Shown: piece after piece, positions 1 to 9,042 of the stretch
How the letters are laid out: every line of letters starts with the position of its first letter
How positions within the stretch are numbered: the stretch's first letter is position 1
Assembly: GCF_003049685.1 (NCBI RefSeq)
Contig: NZ_PYSY02000002.1
Location: 372,001 to 436,000 of the forward strand
DNA: 64,000 nt
Direction of reading: 5' to 3'
Origin: Brucella pituitosa
Lineage (GTDB): Bacteria > Pseudomonadota > Alphaproteobacteria > Rhizobiales > Rhizobiaceae
Notes under the pieces: generated by a model
The model's database searches: none
What the model was told of the DNA's origin: nothing
What the model saw: the letters and a program-made list of their open reading frames with translations, nothing else
Position numbers and translations under genes: made by a program

Positions 1-1
1 G

Positions 2-1054
2 CATTTTGATCCGGCGCATCCCGATATTGTGTATGACGGCGTTCACATCGACAAGCCGAATACGGTCTTCGGTCTCATCGTGCAAGCGCTGAAACTGCGC
101 AAGCAAGCCGAAGTTGAGCCATTCACAGTCATGTCCTGCGATAACATTCCCGGCAATGGTCATGTGGCAGAAGATGCTGTCGTTGGCCTTGCCAGGCTTA
201 GTGATCCGGAATTTGCTGATTGGATTGCTACGAATGTGGCTTTCCCGAATTCGATGGTTGATCGCATCACGCCTGCAACCGGTGCGCGTGAACGCGACAT
301 CGCGCTGAAGGAGTTTGAAGTTGAAGATGGCTGGCCGGTCTTCTGCGAAGGTTTCAAACAGTGGGTGGTCGAAGACAAGTTCCCAACCGGGCGTCCACGG
401 CTGCATAAAGTAGGTGTGATCTTCTCCGATCAGGTCGACGCTTATGAGTTGATGAAAATCCGCATCCTCAACGGCGGACATGCGGCGATTGCCTATCCGG
501 GTGGGCTTCTCGACATCCATTTCGTGCATGAAGCAATGGAAAACCCGCTGATCCGAAAATATCTGGAAAAGCTCACCAAGGAAGAAATCATTCCCGAGGT
601 GCCACCGGTTCCAAATACGGTTCTGGAAGACTATCGCCTGCTTATCGACAAGCGTTTTGCCAATCCAAAGATCGGCGACACAATCCGCCGCCTGTGTCTT
701 GACGGTTCCAACCGTCAGCCGAAATTTATTCTGCCGACAGTTTCAGATCGCCTGGCCAAAGGTCATTCGGTCACGGGCCTTGCACTGGTATCCGCTCTCT
801 GGTGCCGTTACTGCTATGGAACAACCGACAGCGGCACGGTGATCGAACCAAACGATCCGTCATGGGATCGTCTGGTGAAGCAGGCGGTACTTGCCAAGGA
901 CGAACCAACACGCTGGCTTGAGATGACGGATATTTTCGGCGCGCTAGCCACCAATCCCGCTTATATCGAAGCCTTTTCCGCAGCGCTCAAGCGTATCTGG
1001 CAGGATGGCACAGCTAAAACGCTTGAGCGGTATCTGGCAGACCAGCCGTTATAA
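2..1054 (+). CDS. Mannitol/polyol dehydrogenase family oxidoreductase (5' end outside window)
   Basis: Partial gene. The frame is open from base 2, so the N-terminal Rossmann part lies mostly upstream and about 350 C-terminal residues remain. The family oxidises mannitol or related polyols or hexuronates (mannitol 2-dehydrogenase, fructuronate reductase) with NAD(P) in the cytoplasm. The polyol dehydrogenase signature KxxxxNxxH is visible as MKIRILNGGHAAIAYPG, giving the catalytic Lys, Asn and His. An in-frame GTG at base 29 is internal and not a start. Family members are usually near 490 residues, which fits the missing part. The substrate cannot be read from this fragment. Convergent with the regulator downstream; 52 bases separate the two stops. 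Confidence 0.88.
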   Translation, partial: HFDPAHPDIVYDGVHIDKPNTVFGLIVQALKLRKQAEVEPFTVMSCDNIPGNGHVAEDAVVGLARLSDPEFADWIATNVAFPNSMVDRITPATGARERDIALKEFEVEDGWPVFCEGFKQWVVEDKFPTGRPRLHKVGVIFSDQVDAYELMKIRILNGGHAAIAYPGGLLDIHFVHEAMENPLIRKYLEKLTKEEIIPEVPPVPNTVLEDYRLLIDKRFANPKIGDTIRRLCLDGSNRQPKFILPTVSDRLAKGHSVTGLALVSALWCRYCYGTTDSGTVIEPNDPSWDRLVKQAVLAKDEPTRWLEMTDIFGALATNPAYIEAFSAALKRIWQDGTAKTLERYLADQPL

Positions 1055-1058
1055 AACC

Positions 1059-1090
1059 TATCCCGAAAAGTGGAACCAGTTTTCGGGATA
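1059..1090. repeat. Palindromic repeat unit between convergent genes
   Basis: A perfect 11-base inverted repeat (TATCCCGAAAA / TTTTCGGGATA) around a 10-base centre GTGGAACCAG. The same core (CCCGAAAA, GTGGGAACCGG, TTTTGGG) recurs in this window at 36598-36627 and 46814-46858, so this is a dispersed repeat family. I recall similar sequences from rhizobial genomes. Here it fills the gap between two convergent stops and could also act as a transcription terminator, though it has no U-tract. Confidence 0.65.
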
Positions 1091-1106
1091 AGCGTGAAAT
1101 GAACAG

Positions 1107-1601
1107 TTACAATGCGCCCGGATAGACTCTGACCGGGCGATTGTCTTTGACGGACTCCATCACCACAAAAGTGGAGGTGCTTGCCACATTCGGCAGGCTC
1201 GAGATTTTTTCGCCCAGCACCTCGCGGTAACGCCGGATGTTGGACGTTCGCACTTTCAGCAGATAGTCGAAAGAGCTTGCAATCATGTGGCACTCTTCGA
1301 CTTCGCGTATCTTGCGTACCGCAACGTTAAAGGCGGTGAGGGCCGCTTCGCGCGTGTCCGACAATTTCACAGTCGTAAAAGCGATATGATCGAGGCCAAG
1401 CTTTTCCGGATCAATCGCTGCGCGAAAGCCGATAATATAGCCTTCATCGACCAGTCGTTTGACGCGTGCCTGACATGGCGTCTTGGAAAGACCGACCTTT
1501 TTTGACAACTCCGTCATGGCAATGCGACCATCATCGCTCAGCACTTCAAGAATGCGGCGATCGAACTGATCCAGATCGTCTACAGAGTCTATCTTTCGCA
1601 T
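1107..1601 (-). CDS. putR: Lrp/AsnC family regulator, probable activator of putA
   Basis: 164 residues, the normal length for a full Lrp/AsnC protein. An N-terminal AsnC-type helix-turn-helix (about residues 10-60, with TELSKKVGLSKTPCQARVKRL) is followed by a C-terminal RAM ligand-binding domain. It is divergent from putA with 151 bases between starts. In Agrobacterium, Brucella and other alphaproteobacteria a divergent Lrp-like PutR activates putA in response to proline. That job is inferred from position and family. The adjacent PutA lacks its own DNA-binding domain, so a separate regulator is expected. Confidence 0.85.
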   Translation of the reverse strand: MRKIDSVDDLDQFDRRILEVLSDDGRIAMTELSKKVGLSKTPCQARVKRLVDEGYIIGFRAAIDPEKLGLDHIAFTTVKLSDTREAALTAFNVAVRKIREVEECHMIASSFDYLLKVRTSNIRRYREVLGEKISSLPNVASTSTFVVMESVKDNRPVRVYPGAL

Positions 1602-1752
1602 TCAAATTGCCTCTTGAGGTCGTTTTAATAAGATCGATTTGCCTTTATATGGATCAAATGAAGACAGAATGCAATTTGCGTCGATGATAGTGTGCGACCA
1701 CATATAAGCATAGTTGAACTGGGCTTAAGCCTGTTTTTGCGAGCATTGCACC

Positions 1753-4700
1753 ATGACTGATAAAGTATCCGCTCACACCGCTCCTGTTTTCCAGAGCTTC
1801 GCGCCGCCAATCCGCGAACAAGGCCCATTGCGCAAGGCAATCACCGATGCCTATCGTCGGCCAGAAGCTGAATGCGTGACCGCGCTGGTTCAGCAGGCGA
1901 CCTTGCCTGAAGAAACGACCAAGCAGATCAGAGCGACCGCTCGCAAGCTGATCGAAGCCTTGCGTGCCAAGCACAAGGGCACGGGCGTTGAAGGTCTGGT
2001 GCATGAATATTCGCTGTCGAGCCAGGAAGGTGTGGCGCTGATGTGCCTCGCCGAAGCTCTGCTGCGTATTCCGGATATGGCAACGCGTGATGCGCTGATC
2101 CGCGACAAGATTTCCAATGGCGATTGGAAGTCGCATGTTGGCGGCGGTCGTTCGCTGTTCGTCAATGCTGCAACTTGGGGTCTTGTTGTTACCGGCAAGC
2201 TCACCAACACCGTCAATGACAGCGGCCTTTCGGCAGCGCTTACTCGCCTGATCGCCCGTTGTGGTGAACCGGTCATCCGTCGCGGCGTAGATATGGCCAT
2301 GCGCATGATGGGTGAGCAGTTCGTCACCGGCGAAACTATCGATGAAGCACTGAAGCGCGCAAAGTCGCTTGAAGAGCGCGGATTCCGTTATTCCTACGAC
2401 ATGCTCGGCGAAGCAGCCACGACTGCTGCCGACGCAGAACGTTATTACAAGGATTACGAGACGGCGATCCACGCGATTGGCCGCGCTTCCGCCGGCCGCG
2501 GCATCTATGATGGTCCCGGCATTTCGATCAAGCTTTCGGCGCTGCATCCGCGTTATGTTCGCGCGCAGAGCGAACGCGTCATGACTGAGCTTCTGCCAAA
2601 GGTGAAGGCGCTCGCAGCCCTTTCCAAGAAGTATAATATCGGTCTCAACATTGATGCTGAAGAAGCAGATCGTCTTGAGCTTTCGCTCGATCTTCTGCAG
2701 AGCCTGATTGAAGATCCTGATCTGGCTGGCTGGGAAGGCATCGGCTTCGTGGTGCAGGCCTATGGCAAGCGTTGCCCGTTTGTGCTTGATTTCATTATCG
2801 ATCTTGCCCGTCGCAATAATCGTCGCGTCATGGTTCGCCTCGTCAAGGGCGCTTACTGGGATGCTGAAATCAAACGCGCGCAGGTCGATGGTCTGGAAGA
2901 TTTCCCGGTTTACACGCGCAAGGTTCATACCGACGTCTCCTACATTGCCTGCGCAGCCAAGCTGCTTGGCGCCCGCGATGTGATCTTCCCGCAGTTTGCA
3001 ACGCATAATGCGCAGACGCTTGCCACGATCTATCATCTGGCAGGCCCAGACTTCAAAACCGGTTCTTATGAATTCCAGTGCCTGCATGGCATGGGCGAAC
3101 CACTTTATGACGAAGTGGTCGGCCCATCGAAGCTTGGCCGTCCAGCCCGCATTTATGCGCCGGTTGGTACGCATGAAACGCTACTGGCCTATCTGGTCCG
3201 TCGTCTGCTCGAAAACGGTGCGAACTCTTCCTTCGTCAATCGCATTGGCGACAAAAGCGTGTCGGTTGATGAACTGATTGCCGATCCTGTGGAGGTCGTT
3301 CGTTCGATGGCTGTGGTCGGTGCACGTCACGACCAGATCAACCTGCCGGAAGGTCTTTATGGCATTCGCAAAAACTCGGCAGGTTTCGACCTTTCCAATG
3401 AAGAGCAGCTGGCAGAACTGAGCGAAACGCTCAAAGCCAATGCTTCGCGCGCCTGGACTGCGGAACCGCAGGTTGCGGGTGCCAAGGTTAAGGGTGAAAG
3501 CCGTCCGGTTCTGAACCCCGGCGATCATTCCGATGTCGTGGGTACGGTTACGGAAATCGCCGCCGACGATGTTGCAAAAGCAATGAAAGCGGCCGAAAAG
3601 GCTGTTGCAAGCTGGTCTCAGGTTTCGCCTGCTGATCGTGCAGCCTGCCTTGATCGCGCTGCCGACATCATGCAGCGTGAAATGGCAGAACTGCTCGGCC
3701 TCATCATGCGTGAAGCTGGCAAGTCCATGCCAAACGCGATTGCAGAAGTGCGCGAAGCTATCGACTTCCTGCGTTATTATGCAGAACAGACCCGTCGCAC
3801 ACTGGGCGTTGCGCACAAGCCCCTTGGTCCAATTGTCTGTATCAGCCCATGGAACTTCCCGCTGGCGATCTTCACCGGCCAGATTGCAGCAGCACTTGTT
3901 GCTGGCAATCCGGTTCTGGCAAAGCCTGCCGAAGAAACCCCGCTGATTGCAGCGCAGGGCGTTCGCATTCTGCACGATGCTGGCATTCCTGCCGATGCAT
4001 TGCAGCTTCTGCCGGGCGATGGCCGCATTGGTGCAGCGCTTGTTGCAGCGCAGGAAACCTGTGGCGTGATGTTCACCGGCTCGACCGAAGTTGCACGTCT
4101 TATTCAGGCGCAGCTTGCATCGCGTCTGCTGCCAAATGGTAAGCCCATCCCGCTGATCGCTGAAACTGGCGGCCAGAACGCCATGATCGTGGATTCGTCC
4201 GCTCTTGCCGAACAGGTCGTGTTCGACGTGATTGGTTCGGCTTTCGACAGCGCCGGTCAGCGTTGTTCTGCTCTGCGCGTGCTTTGCCTGCAGGAAGATG
4301 TCGCGGATCGCATTCTGAGCATGCTCAAGGGCGCACTGAAGGAATTGTCCATTGGCCGCACCGACCAGCTGAAAGTTGATATTGGCGCTGTTATCACGGC
4401 GGAAGCCAAGGACATCATCGAGAAGCACGTTCAGACGATGCGCGATATGGGTCGTAAGGTGGAGCAGCTTCCGCTTGGACCTGAAACCGGGAAGGGCACT
4501 TTCGTTGCGCCAACCATCGTCGAGATCGACAGTCTGCGCGATCTGAAGCGCGAAGTGTTCGGCCCGGTTCTGCATGTCGTGCGCTATAAGCGTGATGACA
4601 TGGATCGTCTGATCGATGACATCAATGCAACCGGTTATGGCCTGACCTTTGGTCTGCATACACGTCTTGATGAAACCATCGCTCATGTTGCCGACCGTAT

Positions 4701-5436
4701 CCGGGTTGGTAATATCTATATCAATCGCAACGTTATTGGTGCGATTGTGGGCGTCCAGCCTTTCGGTGGCCGTGGTCTGTCCGGCACGGGCCCGAAGGCT
4801 GGCGGTCCACTCTATCTCGGTCGCCTTGTCGAAACAGCGCCAATCCCGCCGCGTATGGCTTCGGTCCATACCGATGCAGCGCTCAACGATTTCGCAAAGT
4901 GGCTTGGCAATCGCGGTATGAACGAACTGGCGCAGGCCGCTCGTGAAACCGGCAGTGCTTCTGCTCTTGGTTTGAATATCGAGCTTCCGGGTCCGGTTGG
5001 TGAACGCAACCTCTATGCGCTTCATGCGCGTGGTCGCATTCTTTTGGTTCCACAGACTGAAATCGGGCTCTATCGTCAGCTGACAGCGGCACTCGCCACT
5101 GGCAACGAAGCCGTGATCGATGAAGCTTCAGGCTTGCGCAATGTTCTGAAGGACTTGCCTTCAAGCGTCGCTGCGCGTGTTGTCTGGACAAAGGACTGGC
5201 AGGCAGATGCGCCTTTCGCCGGTGCGCTTGTTGAAGGAGAGGGCGAACGCCTGACCGACATCAACAAGAAGTTGGCAGCCCTTCCAGGTCCGCTCGTGCT
5301 GACACAGGCAGCAACCTCGGCGCAGCTAGCTCAGAACGCCGATTGCTATTGCCTGAGCTGGCTGCTTGAAGAGGTTTCGACCTCCATCAACACAACTGCT
5401 GCTGGTGGCAATGCGAGCCTGATGGCAATCGGCTGA
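1753..5436 (+). CDS. putA: Bifunctional proline dehydrogenase / glutamate-5-semialdehyde dehydrogenase PutA
   Basis: 1227 residues. PutA oxidises proline to pyrroline-5-carboxylate with FAD and then to glutamate with NAD, channelling the intermediate. The proline dehydrogenase barrel shows RLVKGAYWDAEIKRAQ near residue 363. The aldehyde dehydrogenase domain (about 570-1050) shows ISPWNFPLAI, ETGGQNAM and the catalytic Cys838 in SAGQRCSALR. The C-terminal ~180 residues match the extra domain of long PutAs. There is no N-terminal ribbon-helix-helix as in E. coli PutA, so it is probably not an autorepressor; the divergent Lrp-type protein likely controls it. A hairpin terminator follows directly. 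Confidence 0.97.
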   Translation: MTDKVSAHTAPVFQSFAPPIREQGPLRKAITDAYRRPEAECVTALVQQATLPEETTKQIRATARKLIEALRAKHKGTGVEGLVHEYSLSSQEGVALMCLAEALLRIPDMATRDALIRDKISNGDWKSHVGGGRSLFVNAATWGLVVTGKLTNTVNDSGLSAALTRLIARCGEPVIRRGVDMAMRMMGEQFVTGETIDEALKRAKSLEERGFRYSYDMLGEAATTAADAERYYKDYETAIHAIGRASAGRGIYDGPGISIKLSALHPRYVRAQSERVMTELLPKVKALAALSKKYNIGLNIDAEEADRLELSLDLLQSLIEDPDLAGWEGIGFVVQAYGKRCPFVLDFIIDLARRNNRRVMVRLVKGAYWDAEIKRAQVDGLEDFPVYTRKVHTDVSYIACAAKLLGARDVIFPQFATHNAQTLATIYHLAGPDFKTGSYEFQCLHGMGEPLYDEVVGPSKLGRPARIYAPVGTHETLLAYLVRRLLENGANSSFVNRIGDKSVSVDELIADPVEVVRSMAVVGARHDQINLPEGLYGIRKNSAGFDLSNEEQLAELSETLKANASRAWTAEPQVAGAKVKGESRPVLNPGDHSDVVGTVTEIAADDVAKAMKAAEKAVASWSQVSPADRAACLDRAADIMQREMAELLGLIMREAGKSMPNAIAEVREAIDFLRYYAEQTRRTLGVAHKPLGPIVCISPWNFPLAIFTGQIAAALVAGNPVLAKPAEETPLIAAQGVRILHDAGIPADALQLLPGDGRIGAALVAAQETCGVMFTGSTEVARLIQAQLASRLLPNGKPIPLIAETGGQNAMIVDSSALAEQVVFDVIGSAFDSAGQRCSALRVLCLQEDVADRILSMLKGALKELSIGRTDQLKVDIGAVITAEAKDIIEKHVQTMRDMGRKVEQLPLGPETGKGTFVAPTIVEIDSLRDLKREVFGPVLHVVRYKRDDMDRLIDDINATGYGLTFGLHTRLDETIAHVADRIRVGNIYINRNVIGAIVGVQPFGGRGLSGTGPKAGGPLYLGRLVETAPIPPRMASVHTDAALNDFAKWLGNRGMNELAQAARETGSASALGLNIELPGPVGERNLYALHARGRILLVPQTEIGLYRQLTAALATGNEAVIDEASGLRNVLKDLPSSVAARVVWTKDWQADAPFAGALVEGEGERLTDINKKLAALPGPLVLTQAATSAQLAQNADCYCLSWLLEEVSTSINTTAAGGNASLMAIG

Positions 5437-5454
5437 TAAGCCTTTACAATGTTT

Positions 5455-5486
5455 AAAAAAAAGGCGACCTTCGGGTCGCCTTTTTT
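5455..5486 (+). terminator. Rho-independent terminator of putA
   Basis: Stem AAGGCGACC / GGTCGCCTT with a stable TTCG tetraloop, preceded by a run of A and followed by six T. It lies 19 bases after the putA stop. Confidence 0.93.
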
Positions 5487-5489
5487 ATG

Positions 5490-5619
5490 TTCTGCACAAA
5501 CTTGCAAAGCTGTGCAGAAACAGAATTATTAGATCGTTTCCAGAATTTTCAGAATGAAATTTACAAAAGCAGATTGACACATAAGTGTAAAAAGCAAAGA
5601 CTGTGCACAGGCTTGCAAA
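5490..5619. promoter_or_regulatory. Repeated candidate operators upstream of the AfuABC-like operon
   Basis: Bases 5490-5519 form an inverted repeat with perfect 9-base arms, TTCTGCACA and TGTGCAGAA, around a 12-base spacer. The 15-mer GCACAAACTTGCAAA at 5494-5508 recurs with two changes as GCACAGGCTTGCAAA at 5605-5619, where it overlaps the perfect palindrome CTGTGCACAG (5601-5610). Both copies lie in the only gap upstream of the binding-protein gene at 5659. This looks like paired binding sites for one regulator; the regulator is unknown and the sites differ from the RpiR sites of the inositol genes. Confidence 0.5.
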
Positions 5620-5658
5620 AAAGCCGCAGCGTGGAGGCGCTGATCATAGGGAGGAATA

Positions 5659-6687
5659 ATGATGCGTTGGGCACTTACGGCCGCGGCATTTGCCGCTGGC
5701 GTTTCATCATTTGCGGTTTCTGCACAGGCTTCTGGCAATCTCAATCTCATCTGTTCGGCAGACGTTGTGATCTGCGAGCAAATGAAGAATAATTTCGAGA
5801 AAGAAACGGATATCAAGGTCAATATGGTGCGCCTGTCTTCTGGCGAAACCTATGCGAAGGTTCGTGCCGAAGCACGCAATCCGAAGACCGATATCTGGTG
5901 GGCAGGTACTGGCGATCCGCATTTGCAGGCTGCATCCGAAGGGCTGACGCTCGAATATAAATCGCCAATGCTCGACCAGTTGCAGGATTGGGCGAAGAAG
6001 CAGGCAGAAAGCTCTGATTTCCGCACTGTCGGCGTTTATGCTGGTGCGCTCGGTTGGGGCTACAACACCGACATCTTCAAGAAGAAGAACCTGAAGGAAC
6101 CGGCCTGCTGGGCCGATCTGCTTGATCCGTCCTATAAGGGCGAAATCCAAATGGCTAACCCGAATTCATCCGGGACAGCCTATACGGCTCTTGCCACTCT
6201 GATACAGTTGATGGGCGAGGAAAAGGCTTTTGAATATCTGGCAAAACTCAATGCCAATGTTTCGCAATATACCAAGTCGGGATCTGCACCGGTAAAGTCG
6301 GCTGCGCGCGGTGAGAATGGTATTGGTATTGTGTTCATGCATGATGCGGTTGCAATGACTGCTGAAGGTTTCCCGATTAAGTCAATCGCACCTTGCGAAG
6401 GTACGGGCTATGAAATCGGTTCCATGTCGATCATCAAGGGCGCCCGCAACCTTGAAAACGCCAAGAAGTGGTATGACTGGGCTCTGACAGCCGAAGTGCA
6501 GTCAAAAATGAAGGATGCCAAATCTTTCCAGCTTCCGTCCAACAAAAACGCAGAAGTGCCGAAAGAGTCGCCGCGCTTCGAGGATATCAAGCTGATCGAC
6601 TACGACTTCAAGACCTATGGCGAACCGACCAAGCGCAAGGAAATCCTTGAACGCTGGGACAAGGAAATCGGCGCAAAGGCAAATTAA
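5659..6687 (+). CDS. AfuA-like periplasmic substrate-binding protein of an ABC importer
   Basis: 342 residues with a Sec signal peptide ending near SAQA (residue ~24). It belongs to the AfuA/FbpA-type binding proteins (SBP_bac_6/8-like fold), often annotated as iron(III)-binding. The region SSGETYAKVRAEARNPKTD and AGTGDPHLQAASEG is typical of AfuA. The adjacent tyrosine pair that coordinates ferric ion in FbpA proteins is absent; the equivalent stretch reads GIGIVFMHDA. Actinobacillus AfuA binds phosphorylated sugars, and the linked phosphatase supports a phosphorylated ligand here. Start chosen after GGGAGGAATA. First gene of an operon with the fused permease and the ATPase. Confidence 0.85.
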   Translation: MMRWALTAAAFAAGVSSFAVSAQASGNLNLICSADVVICEQMKNNFEKETDIKVNMVRLSSGETYAKVRAEARNPKTDIWWAGTGDPHLQAASEGLTLEYKSPMLDQLQDWAKKQAESSDFRTVGVYAGALGWGYNTDIFKKKNLKEPACWADLLDPSYKGEIQMANPNSSGTAYTALATLIQLMGEEKAFEYLAKLNANVSQYTKSGSAPVKSAARGENGIGIVFMHDAVAMTAEGFPIKSIAPCEGTGYEIGSMSIIKGARNLENAKKWYDWALTAEVQSKMKDAKSFQLPSNKNAEVPKESPRFEDIKLIDYDFKTYGEPTKRKEILERWDKEIGAKAN

Positions 6688-6732
6688 AGCTTCGCCATAT
6701 CGGCGACTAGCAATCCATTTTCGTTATCGACC

Positions 6733-6755
6733 CTCCCGCCGCTATCCGGCGGGAG
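6733..6755 (+). terminator. Intercistronic stem-loop after the AfuA-like gene
   Basis: Perfect 9-base stem CTCCCGCCG / CGGCGGGAG with loop CTATC, 45 bases after the binding-protein stop and 61 before the permease start. No U-tract follows, so it is better read as a partial attenuator or mRNA-stabilising hairpin than as a full terminator. Confidence 0.7.
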
Positions 6756-6816
6756 ATGGATAATTGTGTCCACTTTGCCCGCCATGAGCAAAAAATGAGC
6801 AGAAAAGCGGATAGAT

Positions 6817-9042
6817 ATGAAACAACACAATCGACGGCTTGATGTGGTTCTGGCGCTGGCTTTGGCTGCGTTCCTGATCCTGCCCTGGTATCGCATTGAG
6901 CAAGGCTTCTTCCGTTTCAGCTGGCTTGAAGGGTTTTTCAGTCAGGCCGAGAATGCTCCCGGTATTCTGCAAATATTCACTTATGGACGCCCCTGGCTCG
7001 CTGTTGTTGCGATACTGATGCTCTTATGTGGCTTTGCACGCTTTGTGATGTCCCCGGAAAAGCGGACATCCGTTCTGATTGGTGCAAGCCTTTTGGGCGC
7101 TGGCTTTCTCGCACTGCAAGGACTGGCAATCGGCTTCACCGGCTGGAACTGGACATTTACCGAGGCACTCTTCGGTCAGCTTGCCGATGGACAACCGGCC
7201 TTTGGTGCCGGAGCTGTGCTGACTGGTCTTTGTTTTCTGCTGATTTTTTCCTTCGCTCTTGCTGAACGCGGGGTGATGAAAGGCGATGGTTTTGTCGTTT
7301 CCTCTATCACGCTGCTCGTCGCATTGGTCAGCGTCTTTGTATTCTATCCGATCTTCAGCATGTTTGCAGGCTCCGTTCAGGATTTTGATGGTTCCTTCAA
7401 ACCGGATGGCTTCATCGGCAATATTCAGGATTCTTCGATCTGGAGTCTTGCCTGTGTGATCGGCGAGGGACGCTGCGGCGTTGCATGGCGCACGCTGTGG
7501 CTGGCGCTAATGACGGCAACCGGCTCCACAGTGCTTGGGCTTTCTTTCGCACTCGTCGCAACCCGCACAGGCTTTCCTTTCAAGAAGGGTTTGCGCATTC
7601 TCACAGTGCTGCCGATCATCACGCCACCATTTGTCATTGGTCTGGCGCTCACATTGCTGTTCGGTCGTGCTGGCGTGGTGACGGAGCAGATTTCCTACTT
7701 TTTTGGTGTTGAGCCGGGCCGCTGGCTTTATGGCCTTACGGGCATCTGGATCGCACAGGTGCTTTCCTTCACGCCAATCACCTTTCTGGTTCTGATCGGC
7801 GTTGTTGAGGGTGTTTCGCCTTCCATGGAGGAAGCATCGCAAACCCTGCGTGCTGATCGCTGGCGTACGTTCAATCGTGTTTCGCTGCCGCTCATGGCAC
7901 CGGGGCTGGCCAATGCATTCCTGATCGCCTTCATCGAAAGCATGGCCGATTTTGGCAATCCGATGGTGCTTGGCGGCAGTCACGGCGTGCTCTCAACCGA
8001 GATATTCTTTGCCGTTGTGGGCGCGCAAAACGATCCGTCGCGTGCTGCCGTGTTGGCTATCGTGTTGCTCTGCTTCACACTGTCGGCCTTTCTCATTCAG
8101 CGTCTGTGGCTGTCGGGCAAGAACTTTGCCACCGTCACCGGCAAGGGCGATTCAGGCATTCATGCCGGCTTGCCAAATGGATTGAAGATTGGCGTCTATG
8201 CCCTTGTTATTCCGTGGATGATATTCACGGTCGTTGTTTACCTGATGATCCTTATTGGCGGTTTTGTGCGTACATGGGGTCTCGATAATTCGCTGACATT
8301 CGATCATTATCGTCGTGCTTTCTCAGTTGCGTGGACCGATAGCGGCTTTGCCTGGACGGGTGTTGCCTGGAACTCGTTCTGGACGACGATGGAAATATCG
8401 CTGATCTCCGCACCGCTTACTGCCGCTGTCGGCTTGCTCACCGCATATCTGATCGTCCGGCAGCGCTTCTTCGGGCGCAGTGTGTTCGAGTTTGCACTGA
8501 TGCTGAGCTTCGCCATTCCGGGCACGGTTATCGGTGTCAGCTATATCATGGCTTTCAACCTCCCACCGCTTGAAATGACCGGCACGGCGCTGATCCTGAT
8601 TGCCTGCTTCGTGTTCCGCAATATGCCGGTTGGTGTGCGCGGTGGCATTGCAGCGATGAGCCAGCTCGACAAAAGTCTTGATGAAGCGTCGCTCACGCTG
8701 CGTGCGGGCAGTTTCCGTACCATCCGCAAGGTGATCCTGCCGCTTCTGCGTCCGGCCATTACAGCTGCACTGGTTTATTCCTTCGTGCGTGCCATCACAT
8801 CGATCAGCGCCGTGATCTTCCTTGTATCGGCGGAATACAACATGGCGACTTCTTATATCGTAGGCCTTGTCGAAAATGGCGAGTTCGGTGTGGCGATTGC
8901 CTACTCATCGGCACTCATTCTCGTAATGGTAGTTGTGATTGTCACCTTCCAGCTCCTTGTCGGTGAACGCCGATTGCGGCGCGAAAACCGCGTTGCCACG
9001 CACACGCCGATTAAAACCGTTCAACAGGAGAAAGCCGTATGA
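6817..9042 (+). CDS. AfuB-like fused ABC transporter permease
   Basis: 741 residues. Two binding-protein-dependent permease units are fused in one chain, as in FbpB/AfuB proteins. Each carries an EAA-type cytoplasmic loop for contact with the ATPase: EEASQTLRADRWRTFNRVSLPLMAPG near residue 340 and DEASLTLRAGSFRTIRKVILPLLRP near 625. At least twelve hydrophobic segments are visible. The N-terminal ~150 residues hold several extra membrane spans before the first conserved unit. The stop overlaps the ATPase start by four bases (ATGA), so the two are translationally coupled. Confidence 0.88.
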   Translation: MKQHNRRLDVVLALALAAFLILPWYRIEQGFFRFSWLEGFFSQAENAPGILQIFTYGRPWLAVVAILMLLCGFARFVMSPEKRTSVLIGASLLGAGFLALQGLAIGFTGWNWTFTEALFGQLADGQPAFGAGAVLTGLCFLLIFSFALAERGVMKGDGFVVSSITLLVALVSVFVFYPIFSMFAGSVQDFDGSFKPDGFIGNIQDSSIWSLACVIGEGRCGVAWRTLWLALMTATGSTVLGLSFALVATRTGFPFKKGLRILTVLPIITPPFVIGLALTLLFGRAGVVTEQISYFFGVEPGRWLYGLTGIWIAQVLSFTPITFLVLIGVVEGVSPSMEEASQTLRADRWRTFNRVSLPLMAPGLANAFLIAFIESMADFGNPMVLGGSHGVLSTEIFFAVVGAQNDPSRAAVLAIVLLCFTLSAFLIQRLWLSGKNFATVTGKGDSGIHAGLPNGLKIGVYALVIPWMIFTVVVYLMILIGGFVRTWGLDNSLTFDHYRRAFSVAWTDSGFAWTGVAWNSFWTTMEISLISAPLTAAVGLLTAYLIVRQRFFGRSVFEFALMLSFAIPGTVIGVSYIMAFNLPPLEMTGTALILIACFVFRNMPVGVRGGIAAMSQLDKSLDEASLTLRAGSFRTIRKVILPLLRPAITAALVYSFVRAITSISAVIFLVSAEYNMATSYIVGLVENGEFGVAIAYSSALILVMVVVIVTFQLLVGERRLRRENRVATHTPIKTVQQEKAV

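Noticed and set aside
1654-5025. Two long minus-strand frames (506 and 614 codons) opposite putA
   Set aside because: They mirror the codon pattern of putA, lack ribosome sites and domains, and putA itself is unambiguous.
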